A DNA stretch of 64,000 nucleotides from Sphingomonas oligoaromativorans (lineage in GTDB: Bacteria > Pseudomonadota > Alphaproteobacteria > Sphingomonadales > Sphingomonadaceae). Position 1 is the first letter of the stretch, and the number at the start of each line of letters is the position of its first letter. Positions 46,814 through 54,563 of this stretch are shown in pieces. The notes below the pieces were generated by a model. The model had not been told where the DNA came from. It saw nothing but the letters and a program-made list of their open reading frames with translations, and ran no database searches. Both the position numbers and the translations under genes were made by a program. The stretch is from contig NZ_JAASQK010000003.1 in assembly GCF_011762195.1 (NCBI RefSeq), positions 62,001 through 126,000 on the forward strand, written 5' to 3'.

Positions 46814-46884
46814 CGCACAAAGAACCTGCCTTTCAGGCATCCTCTCCTAAAACTTCAGGCCGTCCCTTGGGGCGGCCTTTTTTT
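46814..46884 (+). ncRNA. Candidate trans-acting small RNA with rho-independent terminator
   Basis: Between two minus-strand genes, the plus strand shows the full layout of a small RNA of about 70 bases. A possible promoter is TTGTTG (46780-46785), 18 bases, TATGAC (46804-46809). A 5-bp hairpin (TGCCT/AGGCA) follows, then an unpaired pyrimidine stretch TCCTCTCCT that could pair with ribosome binding sites, then an 8-bp GC stem with a CTTG loop at 46858-46877 and seven T. No protein gene is read on this strand. The T-run argues against the hairpin being the rpoN terminator, because on the minus strand it is followed only by TGAAGTTTT. Confidence 0.5.
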
Positions 46885-46894
46885 GTGCCTTGGG

Positions 46895-48400
46895 TCAGCG
46901 CGCCAGCAATTTCTGGCGTCGGCGCTGCACCGACGAGCCGAGGCCGAGCGATTCGCGATATTTGGCGACGGTGCGGCGCGCGATGTCGAACCCTCGCTCG
47001 CGCAGCAGATCGACGAGCGAATCGTCGGAGAGGATGGCGTTGGCCGGCTCCTCGGCGATCAGCCTGGCGATGTGGCTCTTCACCGCTTGCGCCGAAGCCG
47101 CCTCGCCGCCGTCGGCGGCCTGGATCGCGCTGGTGAAGAAATATTTGAGCTCGAACAGCCCGCGATCGCTGGACAGATATTTGTTCGTGGTGACGCGGCT
47201 GACCGTCGACTCGTGCATCCCGATGGCTTCGGCCACCGTCTTCAGCGTCAGCGGGCGCAGATGCTCGACACCGTGGCGGAAGAAGCCTTCCTGCTGCTTC
47301 ACGATCTCGGTCGCGACCTTGATGATGGTGCGGGCGCGCTGGTCGAGCGCCTTCAGCAGCCAGTTGGCGCTTTGCAGCCGCTCGCCCAGCCATGCCCGGC
47401 TCGCCTGATCGTGGGCGGCGCCGGACAGTTCCGCATAATAGCCGCGATTGACGATCAGCCGGGGGAGGGTGGCGTTGTTCAGCTCGATCGCCCAGCCGGT
47501 GGCGGTGCGGGCGACGAAGATGTCCGCCACCACCGTCTGCGTGTCGCTGGGCGCGAAGCGCAGGCCGGGCTTGGGATCATAGGCGCGCAGCTCGCGGATC
47601 ATGTCGGCCAGATCCTCGTCGTCCACGCCGCAGAGCCGGCGGAGCTGCGGCAGGCCGCCGCGCGCGAGCAGATCGAGATGGCCGATCAGCGCCGCCATGG
47701 CGGGATCGTAGCGGTCCGCCTCCTGCGCCTGGAGCGCGAGGCACTCGGCGAGGTCGCGCGCGCCGATGCCGGTGGGGTCGAAGCCCTGCACCACGCCCAG
47801 CACGCGCTCGACATCGCAGAGCGCGACGCCCAGCCGTTCGGCGATGTCGAGGAGCGGCGTGGTGAGATAGCCCGCCTCGTCCAGCGCATCGATGATATGG
47901 CCGGCGATCAGCAGCTTCTCGCTGGACAGCACGGCGCCCGCCTGCGCCATCAGATGATCGGCGAGGGTGAGGCTGCCGGTCAGCGAATCCTGAAAGTCCC
48001 CGCCTTCGCCGCCGCCCGTGGCGCCGCTGTCGAGCCCGAGCGAGCCGTCGAGGCCCTGGCCGGCGGGCATGTCCGAGGGGGAATCATGGTGGAAGGTCTC
48101 GGCCGCATAATCGATGTCGAGCGGGGCTTCGTCGCTGCCGGCGGAAAGGCCGGAGAGCGCGTCGGTCGGCTCGGGTTCGGCACCACCGTCGCCGTCGGAC
48201 GCGTCGTCATTGTCGGGGGGCGGTGCGTCGCTCTCGTCGGAGGAGCCCGCTTCGATCAGCGGGTTCTTCTCCAGCTCCTCGGCGATGAACGCCTCGATCT
48301 CGAGATTGGAGAGCGCCAGCAGCTTGATCGCCTGCTGAAGCTGCGGCGTCATCACCAGCGACTGCGACTGGCGCAGGTCGAGGCGAGGGCCGAGCGCCAT
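46895..48400 (-). CDS. rpoN: RNA polymerase sigma-54 factor
   Basis: The alternative sigma factor that recognises -24/-12 promoters and needs an AAA+ activator. 501 residues. Region I is the Gln/Leu-rich LRQSQSLVMTPQLQQAIKLLALSNLEIEAFIAEELEKNP near the N-terminus. An acidic region II follows (residues 50-90). The core-binding and helix-turn-helix regions include GMHESTVSRVTTNKYLSS, and the C-terminal RpoN box is at residues 474-483 (ARRTVAKYRE). It lies downstream of lptB in the common lptC-lptA-lptB-rpoN order; the hpf and ptsN genes that often follow are missing here. Expected targets are nitrogen use, motility or membrane-transport genes. Confidence 0.97.
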   Translation of the reverse strand: MALGPRLDLRQSQSLVMTPQLQQAIKLLALSNLEIEAFIAEELEKNPLIEAGSSDESDAPPPDNDDASDGDGGAEPEPTDALSGLSAGSDEAPLDIDYAAETFHHDSPSDMPAGQGLDGSLGLDSGATGGGEGGDFQDSLTGSLTLADHLMAQAGAVLSSEKLLIAGHIIDALDEAGYLTTPLLDIAERLGVALCDVERVLGVVQGFDPTGIGARDLAECLALQAQEADRYDPAMAALIGHLDLLARGGLPQLRRLCGVDDEDLADMIRELRAYDPKPGLRFAPSDTQTVVADIFVARTATGWAIELNNATLPRLIVNRGYYAELSGAAHDQASRAWLGERLQSANWLLKALDQRARTIIKVATEIVKQQEGFFRHGVEHLRPLTLKTVAEAIGMHESTVSRVTTNKYLSSDRGLFELKYFFTSAIQAADGGEAASAQAVKSHIARLIAEEPANAILSDDSLVDLLRERGFDIARRTVAKYRESLGLGSSVQRRRQKLLAR

Positions 48401-48446
48401 CGCTGGTCCCGTCGCTAGCGCTTACCGCCGAAGGGGCGGCAATAGG

Positions 48447-49223
48447 TCACAGTGCGAATCCCTCGCCCAGATAGAGGCGCCGCACGTCGGGATTGGCGAC
48501 CAGCGCGGCCGGCGATCCCTGGAACAGCACCTTGCCATCATAGATGATGCAGGCGCGATCGACGATATCGAGCGTCTCGCGGACGTTGTGATCGGTGATG
48601 AGCACGCCGATGTCGCGGCGCTTCAGATCCTTCACCAGATCGCGGATGTCGCTGATCGAGATGGGATCGATGCCGGCGAAAGGCTCGTCGAGGAGCATGA
48701 TCGAGGGTTCGCCGGCCAGCGCGCGCGCGATCTCGCAGCGGCGACGCTCGCCGCCGGACAGGGCGGTGGCGCGCGCGTCGCGGAGGTGGCCGATGTGGAA
48801 TTCCTCCAGCAGCGTCGCGAGCCGTTTCTCGCGCTGCTCGGGATCGGGCTCGCTCATTTCCAGCACCGAGGAGATGTTCTGCGCCACGGTCAGCCCGCGG
48901 AAGATCGACGTCTCCTGCGGCAGATAGCCGAGGCCGAGGATCGCGCGGCGATACATCGGGAGCGCGGTGATGTCCTCGCCGTCGAGCAGGATGCGCCCGG
49001 CGTCGGGCTTCACCAGGCCCATCACCGAATAGAAGCAGGTCGTCTTGCCGGCACCGTTCGGGCCGAGCAGGCCGACCACCTCGCCACGCGCCACTTCGAG
49101 GCTGACATCCTGAAGGACGGGCCGCCCGTCATAGGCCTTGGCGATCGAGACGATCGACAGCGCGCGCGTCTGCGGCGGCGCGGGGAAGGCGCTGTCGCGG
49201 TGGGAGGGGGCGTTGTCGTTCAT
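48447..49223 (-). CDS. lptB: LPS export ABC transporter ATP-binding protein
   Basis: The cytoplasmic ATPase of the LptB2FGC extractor that pulls lipopolysaccharide, or the equivalent glycolipid, from the inner membrane. 258 residues. Walker A is GLLGPNGAGKTT, the Q-loop YLPQETSIFRGL, the signature LSGGERRRCEIARAL and Walker B IMLLDEPFAGIDPISISDI, all typical of LptB. An N-terminal extension of about 20 residues is variable. It is separated from lptA by 85 bases and from rpoN by 46. Sphingomonads may carry glycosphingolipids in place of LPS, so the cargo cannot be assumed. Confidence 0.95.
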   Translation of the reverse strand: MNDNAPSHRDSAFPAPPQTRALSIVSIAKAYDGRPVLQDVSLEVARGEVVGLLGPNGAGKTTCFYSVMGLVKPDAGRILLDGEDITALPMYRRAILGLGYLPQETSIFRGLTVAQNISSVLEMSEPDPEQREKRLATLLEEFHIGHLRDARATALSGGERRRCEIARALAGEPSIMLLDEPFAGIDPISISDIRDLVKDLKRRDIGVLITDHNVRETLDIVDRACIIYDGKVLFQGSPAALVANPDVRRLYLGEGFAL

Positions 49224-49308
49224 CGTCTATGATCTCTTGGGCGAGTGCGGCCCCGGACATCTGGCAGGCGTCCCGCCGGGCGATCAAGCCCCGGAGGACG
49301 CCGCCGCG

Positions 49309-49938
49309 TCAGGATTGTGCCGGCTTCGGCGCGGTGGCGGGCTTGGCGGCCGGCGTACCGGACGAATTCTTGTCATTGTCGTGCTGGGGCACGGTGAAGC
49401 GACCCGACACCCGGCCGCCGGTGCCGGCCGTGCCGTTGCCGCCGACCGCGCTGCCATCCATGTTGGCCTGATTGGTGTTGAGGTTGATGACCAGCCGCCC
49501 GCCGCGAACCGTGCCGGCATTGGGGCCGGTGCGATCGAGCGTGACATTGCCGATCAGCGTGACCAGCCGCTTGTCGAGATCGTAGATGCCATATTCGCCG
49601 TGCGCGACCTCGTTGGGGCGGGTGACGACGACATGGCCGTTGGCGTCCAGCCGGTGGACCTGCGGGTTGCCGCCGCCCGCGCCCGTGCCGCCGCTGTTGG
49701 CGACGCTGCCGGTATAGTTGGCGGTCGCGCGGTCGGCGGTGAGCGTCATGTCCTGCTGCACCGCCTTGACGTTGCCGATCAGGATCGCGCGATGATCCTT
49801 GTCGTGGACCTCCATGCGGTCCGCATCCCAGTCGATCGGGGCGTTGCTGTCATGCTTCGCCTGCTGGGCATGGGCAAGGCCGGCGCCCCCCGCGACCAGC
49901 ACGAGGGCGGCAAGCATGGAAGGCGTGGCGAGTTTCAT
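49309..49938 (-). CDS. lptA: Periplasmic LPS-bridge protein LptA (OstA family)
   Basis: A 209-residue exported protein that forms the periplasmic beta-jellyroll bridge for lipopolysaccharide. The signal peptide ends near residue 24 (GLAHAQ). The mature protein repeats the OstA strands: MEVHDKDHRAILIGNVKAVQQDMTLTADRATANY, LDANGHVVVTRPNEVAHGEYGIYDLDKRLVTLIGNVTLDR and a third GGRLVINLNT. A Gly/Ser/Ala-rich tail without structure follows. It overlaps lptC by 4 bases (ATGA). A Gly-rich loop at about residues 80-90 (SGGTGAGGG) looks like a lineage-specific insertion. Confidence 0.9.
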   Translation of the reverse strand: MKLATPSMLAALVLVAGGAGLAHAQQAKHDSNAPIDWDADRMEVHDKDHRAILIGNVKAVQQDMTLTADRATANYTGSVANSGGTGAGGGNPQVHRLDANGHVVVTRPNEVAHGEYGIYDLDKRLVTLIGNVTLDRTGPNAGTVRGGRLVINLNTNQANMDGSAVGGNGTAGTGGRVSGRFTVPQHDNDKNSSGTPAAKPATAPKPAQS

Positions 49939-50606
49939 CGCCGCGATGTGCCGTTTCGCTGCACGATATGCAAGCGGGCGTGCCCGTCGAGGATGACCAC
50001 ATGATTGTCGAGATCGGCATGCATCCGGTCGGCGCTGTAATTGCCGAGCGGCATGGTGCCCGTCACCGGCGCGCGGCTGGCGAGCTGGCGGCTCTGCATG
50101 TCGAGGATGACGTCGTGGGTCTGGAGCGTATAGCCGTCGTTGCTGTGGAAGTTGACGGGGCCGTCCAGCGCGACGCGCTGGTTGTCGAGATTGTAGCGGC
50201 CCTTGGGCGCGACCAGTTCGGCCGGCCCGCCCTGAAGCTGAATCTTGGCGAAGATCTGGTCGAGCCGGACGATCGGATCGGCCGACGTCTGCTGCACGGC
50301 CGACTTCGCGGTCAGCGAGAAGGGCTGGCCGTTCGAATCCTCGCCGCGATAGAGCGCCTGCGTCACGCGCATCCGCTCCTTGGCGACGGCGACGCGATCC
50401 TTGGAGAGCACGAAGGAGATATCGCGCCCGGAGGTGAGCGGTGCGGTCGCCAGCGCGATGGTGAGCACGCCCACCGCGGCGGGCAGCACCACGCGCCCGA
50501 TGGCGATGACCCGGTCATGGCTCGATCCCGGATTCGCCCAGGCCCGCCGGCGGCGTCGCTCGGCGCGGGCCGCATCGGAAAGAGGCCCGGCGACGCTCTC
50601 AGGCAT
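49935..50606 (-). CDS. lptC: LPS export system protein LptC
   Basis: A 223-residue single-span membrane protein that links the LptBFG transporter to LptA. The N-terminus is polar and Arg-rich (about 25 residues), followed by one transmembrane helix (about residues 38-56, VLPAAVGVLTIALATAPL). The periplasmic domain has the LptC/OstA pattern: PFSLTAKSAVQ, VALDGPVNFHSNDGYTLQTHDVILDMQSRQLASRAPVTGTMPLGNYSADRMHADLDNHVVILDGHARLHI. It overlaps the upstream rnd gene by 8 bases and lptA by 4 bases. Confidence 0.9.
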   Translation of the reverse strand: MPESVAGPLSDAARAERRRRRAWANPGSSHDRVIAIGRVVLPAAVGVLTIALATAPLTSGRDISFVLSKDRVAVAKERMRVTQALYRGEDSNGQPFSLTAKSAVQQTSADPIVRLDQIFAKIQLQGGPAELVAPKGRYNLDNQRVALDGPVNFHSNDGYTLQTHDVILDMQSRQLASRAPVTGTMPLGNYSADRMHADLDNHVVILDGHARLHIVQRNGTSRR

Positions 50607-51219
50607 GGGCGAAGATGTCCACCTCCGGCCAGCCGGCGAGATCCAGCTCGGCGCGGGCGGGCAGGAAGTCGAAGCAGGACTGCGCCAGCGCCATGCGGCC
50701 TTCGCGAATCAGGCGCTCGTCGAGCTTCTCCTTCATCGCGTGGAGATAGCGCACGTCGGAGGCCGCATAATCCTTCTGCGCATCCGAAAGCTCGGGCGCG
50801 CCCCAGTCCGACGATTGCTGCTGCTTGGAGACGTCGACGCCGAGCAGCTCGCGCACCAGCTCCTTGAGGCCGTGGCGGTCGGTATAGGTGCGGATCAGGC
50901 GCGAGGCGATCTTGGTGCAATAGACCGGCGCCGCCACCACGCCCAGATAATGGCGGATCGCGGCGAGATCGAAGCGGGCGAAGTGATAGAGCTTCAGCCG
51001 ATCCGGGTCCGCCAGCACGGCGCGCAGATTGGGCGCGGCATAGTCGCTGTTCGGCCCGAAACGGACGAGATGCTCGTCGCCGCGGCCATCCGAGATCTGG
51101 ACGACGCACAGCCGGTCGCGGGGCGTGATGAGGCCCATCGTCTCGGTGTCGACGGCAACGGCGGCACCGGGGGCGAACACGCCGGCGGGAAGGTCTTCCT
51201 CGTGGAAATAAACGGTCAT
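50599..51219 (-). CDS. rnd: RNase D-like 3'-5' exonuclease (DEDDy domain only)
   Basis: A 206-residue exonuclease that trims RNA 3' ends. The DEDDy active-site motifs are AVDTETMGL (D and E), YHFARFDLAAI (D) and YAASDVRYLHAM (Y-x3-D). It lacks the C-terminal HRDC domains of E. coli RNase D (about 375 residues), which is usual for a short alphaproteobacterial form. The start at 51219 (MTVYFHEEDLPAGV) was chosen over a 44-residue polar extension; GGGGA lies just upstream. It is the first gene of the minus-strand run rnd-lptC-lptA-lptB-rpoN. Substrates are probably tRNA precursors or stable RNAs. Confidence 0.9.
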   Translation of the reverse strand: MTVYFHEEDLPAGVFAPGAAVAVDTETMGLITPRDRLCVVQISDGRGDEHLVRFGPNSDYAAPNLRAVLADPDRLKLYHFARFDLAAIRHYLGVVAAPVYCTKIASRLIRTYTDRHGLKELVRELLGVDVSKQQQSSDWGAPELSDAQKDYAASDVRYLHAMKEKLDERLIREGRMALAQSCFDFLPARAELDLAGWPEVDIFAHA

Positions 51220-51250
51220 TCCCCGCGCATAGGGCTTCGCGCGGCGTTGC

Positions 51251-52024
51251 TCAATGGCCCGCGCCTCCGCGTCGGCGGCGCGCGGCCATGTTGAGGGCCT
51301 CCACGCCGGCCGAGAAGCCCATCGCGGCATAGACATAGCCCCTCGGCACATGGATGCCGAAGCCGTCCGCGATCAGCATCGCGCCGATCATCAGCAGGAA
51401 GCCCAGCGCCAGCATCACCACCGTCGGGTTGCGGCCGATGAAGCGCGCCAGCGGATCGGCGGCGACCAGCATTAACCCCACCGCGATGACGACCGCCGCC
51501 ACCATCACCGGAAGCTCGCTGGTCATGCCCACCGCGGTGAGGATCGAATCGATCGAGAAGACGATGTCCAGCGCCACGATCTGCGCGATCGCCGAGCCAA
51601 ATCCGATATGGCCGGCATGGACCGATTCGGGCTTTTCGCCGCCTTCCTCCATCGTGTGATGGATTTCCTTGGTGGCCTTCCAGATCAGGAACAGGCCGCC
51701 GGCGATCAGGATCAGGTCGCGCGCCGAGAAGGCCGTCTCGAAGGCGGGATGCCCGTCCACCAGCGGCCCGGTGAGGCCGAGATCGAGGATCGGCGCGGTC
51801 AGCCCCACCAGCCAGGCGATCGCCGACAGCAGCGCGAGGCGCAGGCCCAGTGCGAGCCCGATGCCGATCCGGCGCGCCTTCGTCTGCTGCGCCGGCGGCA
51901 GGCGATTCGACAGGATCGAGACGAAGACGAGATTGTCGATTCCCAACACCACTTCCATCACCACGAGAGTGGCGAGAGCGATCCAGGTGCCGGGATTGGC
52001 GATGAGCGACAGGAGATCGGGCAT
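51251..52024 (-). CDS. TerC family integral membrane protein
   Basis: A 257-residue inner-membrane protein with about seven helices. The first acidic motif is [22 protein letters not shown], and the repeat is [18 protein letters not shown]; these two ExD/DxxxSID signatures bind metal ions in the family. It has no cytosolic CBS domains. TerC/Alx/MeeF relatives export manganese or help insert metalated proteins; resistance to tellurite gave the family its name. The start at 52024 (MPDLLS) is preferred, giving an immediate first helix. It lies 31 bases before the rnd gene in the same direction and is divergent from the cold-shock gene. Confidence 0.88.
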   Translation of the reverse strand: MPDLLSLIANPGTWIALATLVVMEVVLGIDNLVFVSILSNRLPPAQQTKARRIGIGLALGLRLALLSAIAWLVGLTAPILDLGLTGPLVDGHPAFETAFSARDLILIAGGLFLIWKATKEIHHTMEEGGEKPESVHAGHIGFGSAIAQIVALDIVFSIDSILTAVGMTSELPVMVAAVVIAVGLMLVAADPLARFIGRNPTVVMLALGFLLMIGAMLIADGFGIHVPRGYVYAAMGFSAGVEALNMAARRRRGGAGH

Positions 52025-52266
52025 GACGGCCGCGACCGTGCCTTGTCGTTCCGGCCTCAGCAAGCATTTCGACGAGGTTAGTTGCAACTTTGTCACGCGG
52101 ATGCGGTGTTGCGCCAGTCGCTCGCGACAAAATGGCTCGCGAGGCTAATGGTTTTGCGGTATGACGGGTCTAAGCGCGCACTTTGTTTCGCGCCCGGAGT
52201 TTGCACGCTGCGCCCGGTGTGTCATCTTCAAGATATGATGGGCGACCCGGGAAAGATTATTCCAGC
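52025..52266. promoter_or_regulatory. 242-base divergent region between TerC and cold-shock genes
   Basis: No gene is seen here. The plus side that leads into the cold-shock gene contains two short inverted repeats: CTCGCG / CGCGAG (52121-52126 and 52138-52143) and GCGCG / CGCGC (52174-52178 and 52189-52193). Cold-shock genes often carry structured leaders that control translation, but no known cold-shock box was recognised, and no promoter is convincingly assigned. Confidence 0.35.
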
Positions 52267-53061
52267 ATGAGTTTCGATCGTGGGCGGCGCGGGCAGCGCG
52301 GCAAGGACAAGCGCGACGGCTTCGGCGGCGACGATTTTGGCGGTGGCTACGGCGGCGGCGGCTTCGGTGGCGGTGATCGCTTCGGCGGCGGCGGCGACCG
52401 TTTCGGCGGTGGCGGCGATCGCTTCGGTGGCGGTGGTGACCGTTTCGGCAGCGGTGGCGGCGGTGGTCGCTTCGGCGGCGGTGGCGGCGGCTTCGGCGGT
52501 GGTCGTAGCGGCGGCGGCTTCGGCGGCGGTGGCGGCTTCGGCGGCGGCCGTGGCGGCGGCGGCGGAATGCCCGCCCAGGTGATCGGCGAAGCCAAGGGCA
52601 CCGTGAAGTTCTTCAACGGCCAGAAGGGCTTCGGCTTCATCGTCCGTGACGATGGCGGCGAAGACGTCTTCGTGCATATCTCGGCCGTCGAGCAGGCGGG
52701 CCTGACCGGCCTCGCGGAAGGCCAGACGCTGGCGTTCACGCTCGTCGATCGCGGCGGCCGCGTCTCGGCGTCGGACCTCAAGATCGAGGGCGAAGCGCTC
52801 CCGGTCACCGAGGCGCCGCGCGCCCCGGCCCGTCAGCTCACCGGCGAGAAGGCTTCCGGCACCGTGAAGTTCTTCAACCCGATGAAGGGTTTCGGCTTCA
52901 TCCAGCGCGATGACGGCCAGCCGGATGCGTTCGTGCACATCTCGGCGGTCGAGCGCGCGGGCATGACCTCGCTGAACGAGGGTGATCGTCTCGAGTTCGA
53001 ACTCGAGGTCGATCGTCGCGGCAAGTACGCCGCCGTGAACCTGACGCCCGTTCACGAGTAA
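52267..53061 (+). CDS. Double cold-shock-domain protein with Gly-rich RGG/FGGGG N-terminus
   Basis: A 264-residue nucleic-acid-binding protein. Residues 1-105 are a low-complexity Gly/Phe/Arg/Asp tract starting MSFDRGRRGQRG, with DRFGGGG units at residues 37-58. Two cold-shock domains follow, from about residue 108 (GTVKFFNGQKGFGFI, VFVHISAV) and about 195 (GTVKFFNPMKGFGFI, AFVHISAVE), each with RNP1 (KGFGFI) and RNP2 (FVHIS) aromatic patches, joined by an Ala/Pro linker. Single- or double-stranded RNA unfolding and transcript stabilisation in the cold are usual roles. A disordered head of this kind is unusual in bacteria and could promote condensates or RNA annealing. It has its own strong terminator. 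Confidence 0.9.
   Translation: MSFDRGRRGQRGKDKRDGFGGDDFGGGYGGGGFGGGDRFGGGGDRFGGGGDRFGGGGDRFGSGGGGGRFGGGGGGFGGGRSGGGFGGGGGFGGGRGGGGGMPAQVIGEAKGTVKFFNGQKGFGFIVRDDGGEDVFVHISAVEQAGLTGLAEGQTLAFTLVDRGGRVSASDLKIEGEALPVTEAPRAPARQLTGEKASGTVKFFNPMKGFGFIQRDDGQPDAFVHISAVERAGMTSLNEGDRLEFELEVDRRGKYAAVNLTPVHE
52378..52440 (+). repeat. Three tandem 21-bp repeats encoding RFGGGGD
   Basis: Units at 52378-52398, 52399-52419 and 52420-52440 each encode RFGGGGD, with synonymous third-position changes between copies. A partial fourth unit (RFGSGGG) follows. The units are the core of the Gly-rich head of the cold-shock protein. Confidence 0.9.
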
Positions 53062-53084
53062 GTTTCCCGGGAGGGGGATGCCGG

Positions 53085-53123
53085 AGGCCCGGCCCACGTC
53101 AACGAGCGTGGGCCGGGCCTTTT
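53085..53123 (+). terminator. Rho-independent terminator of the cold-shock gene
   Basis: A perfect 14-bp stem (arms 53085-53098 and 53107-53120) with an 8-base loop, followed by TTT. It lies 24 bases after the stop. Confidence 0.92.
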
Positions 53124-53259
53124 GCTTGGCCGGGCGCGGCCTTCCGGGTGGCCGCGCACGGATGCCGCCGGGGTGGAGGGGGCTTCCCATTCACCCGGCG
53201 CGCGATTTGCTCTAGCGTGCCTCCGCGCGGCTGACTGCGCCGCGACAAGGGGGCGTGAC

Positions 53260-54024
53260 GTGTCGATGATGCTGGGCCTGCTCGCGATTCCGCTGATTAT
53301 CCTGCTGACGGCGGCGCTGAAAACCTTCGGGATCAACCAGGAATATGAACGTGCCGTGGTCTTCCGGCTGGGGCGCGTCACCGAGCCCAAGGGGCCGGGC
53401 TGGTACTGGCTGATCCCCTTCGTCGACCGCGCCGTGCGGATCGACACCCGCACCGTCACCATCGCGCTCGACACGCAGGAGACGGTCACCCGCGACGGCG
53501 TGGCGGTGCGCGTCAACGCGGTGCTGTGGTTCCGCGCGATCAACCCCGTGCGCGTGGTGACGGTGGTGGAGGCGTGGCAGCGCGCCGTGCTCCAGGCCGC
53601 CGAGACGGGCCTTCGCGACGCCATCGGCCAGTCCGATCTCGATCAGCTCCTCAAGGATCGCGCCGTCATCAACCAGCGGTTGATGGGAATGCTGACCCGC
53701 GCGGTCGAGCAATGGGGCGTGGCGGTCGATGCCGTGGAGCTGAAGGATCTCGACATCCCCGAGGCGATGCAGCGCGCCATCGGCCGCGAGGCCGAGGCGG
53801 TGCGCGAGAAGCGCGCGCGCATCATCAAGGCCGAGGGCGAGCAGGAGGCCGCGCAGAAGCTGGCCGATGCCGCGTCGACCATCGGCACCAGTTCGGGGGC
53901 GCTCGAACTGCGCCGCCTCCAGACCCTCTCCGAAATCGGTGCCGAGCATAACAGCACGGTGATCGCGATGTTGCCGGTCGAGCTGATCGAGGCGGCGCGC
54001 ACGCTGGCGGGCAGGAAGGAGTGA
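53260..54024 (+). CDS. Slipin family (SPFH/band 7) membrane protein
   Basis: A 254-residue stomatin-like protein. One N-terminal hydrophobic segment (about residues 3-22, MMLGLLAIPLIILLTAAL) anchors it. The SPFH domain follows: NQEYERAVVFRLGRVTEPKGPGWYWLIPFVDRAVRID, RDGVAVRVNAVLWFRAINPVRVVTVVEAW, and the SDLDQLLKDRAVINQRL and VELKDLDIPEAMQRAI segments that define slipins. The AEGEQEAAQKLADAA helix drives oligomers. The GTG at 53260 has AAGGGGG at a good distance; ATGs 6 and 9 bases on are alternatives. Slipins often work with NfeD proteases, but here the partner is a [2Fe-2S] subunit that overlaps its stop by 4 bases. Confidence 0.9.
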   Translation: MSMMLGLLAIPLIILLTAALKTFGINQEYERAVVFRLGRVTEPKGPGWYWLIPFVDRAVRIDTRTVTIALDTQETVTRDGVAVRVNAVLWFRAINPVRVVTVVEAWQRAVLQAAETGLRDAIGQSDLDQLLKDRAVINQRLMGMLTRAVEQWGVAVDAVELKDLDIPEAMQRAIGREAEAVREKRARIIKAEGEQEAAQKLADAASTIGTSSGALELRRLQTLSEIGAEHNSTVIAMLPVELIEAARTLAGRKE

Positions 54025-54563
54025 CCGCACTCACCGTCAACGGCCAGCCGGTGCGCTATCGTCTCGCACCGGAGACGCCGCTGCTGTTCGCGCTGCGGGA
54101 CGTCTCCAACCTCACCGGCACCAAATATGGCTGCGGCACGGGCGAATGCGGGGCCTGCACGGTGCATGTCGACGGCAAGGCGGCGCGCTCCTGCCGGGTC
54201 AGCATCGCCGAGGCGGAGGGGACGTTCGTCACCACGATCGAGGCGCTGTCGCGCGATCGCGGCCATCCCGTGCAGCAGGCGATGACGGCGGAAGGGGCGG
54301 TGCAATGCGGCTTCTGCACGCCCGGCATCATCATGACGGCCGCTGCGCTGATCGAGGCCCGGCCCAGTGTCGCGGATGCCGAGATCGTCGCGGCGATCAC
54401 CCATCTCTGCCGCTGTGGGGTTCAGCCGCGCCTCGTTGCGGCGATTCGGCGGGCGGCGGCGATGGCGCGGGGCGAGGAAGCCATTCTCGCGGCTCCCCCG
54501 CCCGGCATCGATCCGGCGGACGCGGCGCGGGCCGTTCCCGCGCTCGCCCCGCCCCGGCGTTAG
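54021..54563 (+). CDS. Orphan [2Fe-2S] subunit of molybdenum hydroxylase type (IorA/CoxS-like)
   Basis: A 180-residue electron-transfer subunit with two [2Fe-2S] clusters. The N-terminal plant-type ferredoxin fold carries C38, C43, C46 and C58 (YGCGTGECGACTVHVDGK). The C-terminal four-helix domain carries C96, C99 and C130, C132 (QCGFCTPG and HLCRCGV). All eight ligands are present. In xanthine dehydrogenase, CO dehydrogenase and isoquinoline oxidoreductase this subunit is always paired with a molybdopterin subunit. No molybdenum subunit is next to it here; it overlaps the slipin gene by 4 bases upstream, and the next gene is on the opposite strand. The partner may be elsewhere or different. 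Confidence 0.88.
   Translation: MTALTVNGQPVRYRLAPETPLLFALRDVSNLTGTKYGCGTGECGACTVHVDGKAARSCRVSIAEAEGTFVTTIEALSRDRGHPVQQAMTAEGAVQCGFCTPGIIMTAAALIEARPSVADAEIVAAITHLCRCGVQPRLVAAIRRAAAMARGEEAILAAPPPGIDPADAARAVPALAPPRR

Noticed and set aside
46858-46884. The hairpin read as the rpoN terminator
   Set aside because: On the minus strand only TGAAGTTTT follows the stem, while the plus strand has seven T directly after it. A weak role for rpoN cannot be excluded.
52267-52570. Gly-rich tandem repeats read as a possible CRISPR or satellite array
   Set aside because: Units are in frame, 21 bp, without spacers, and continue into a cold-shock-domain protein; they are coding repeats.
54021-54563. Small subunit of a complete xanthine or CO dehydrogenase operon
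   Set aside because: No FAD or molybdopterin subunit lies on either side; the neighbours are a slipin and a convergent exporter gene.
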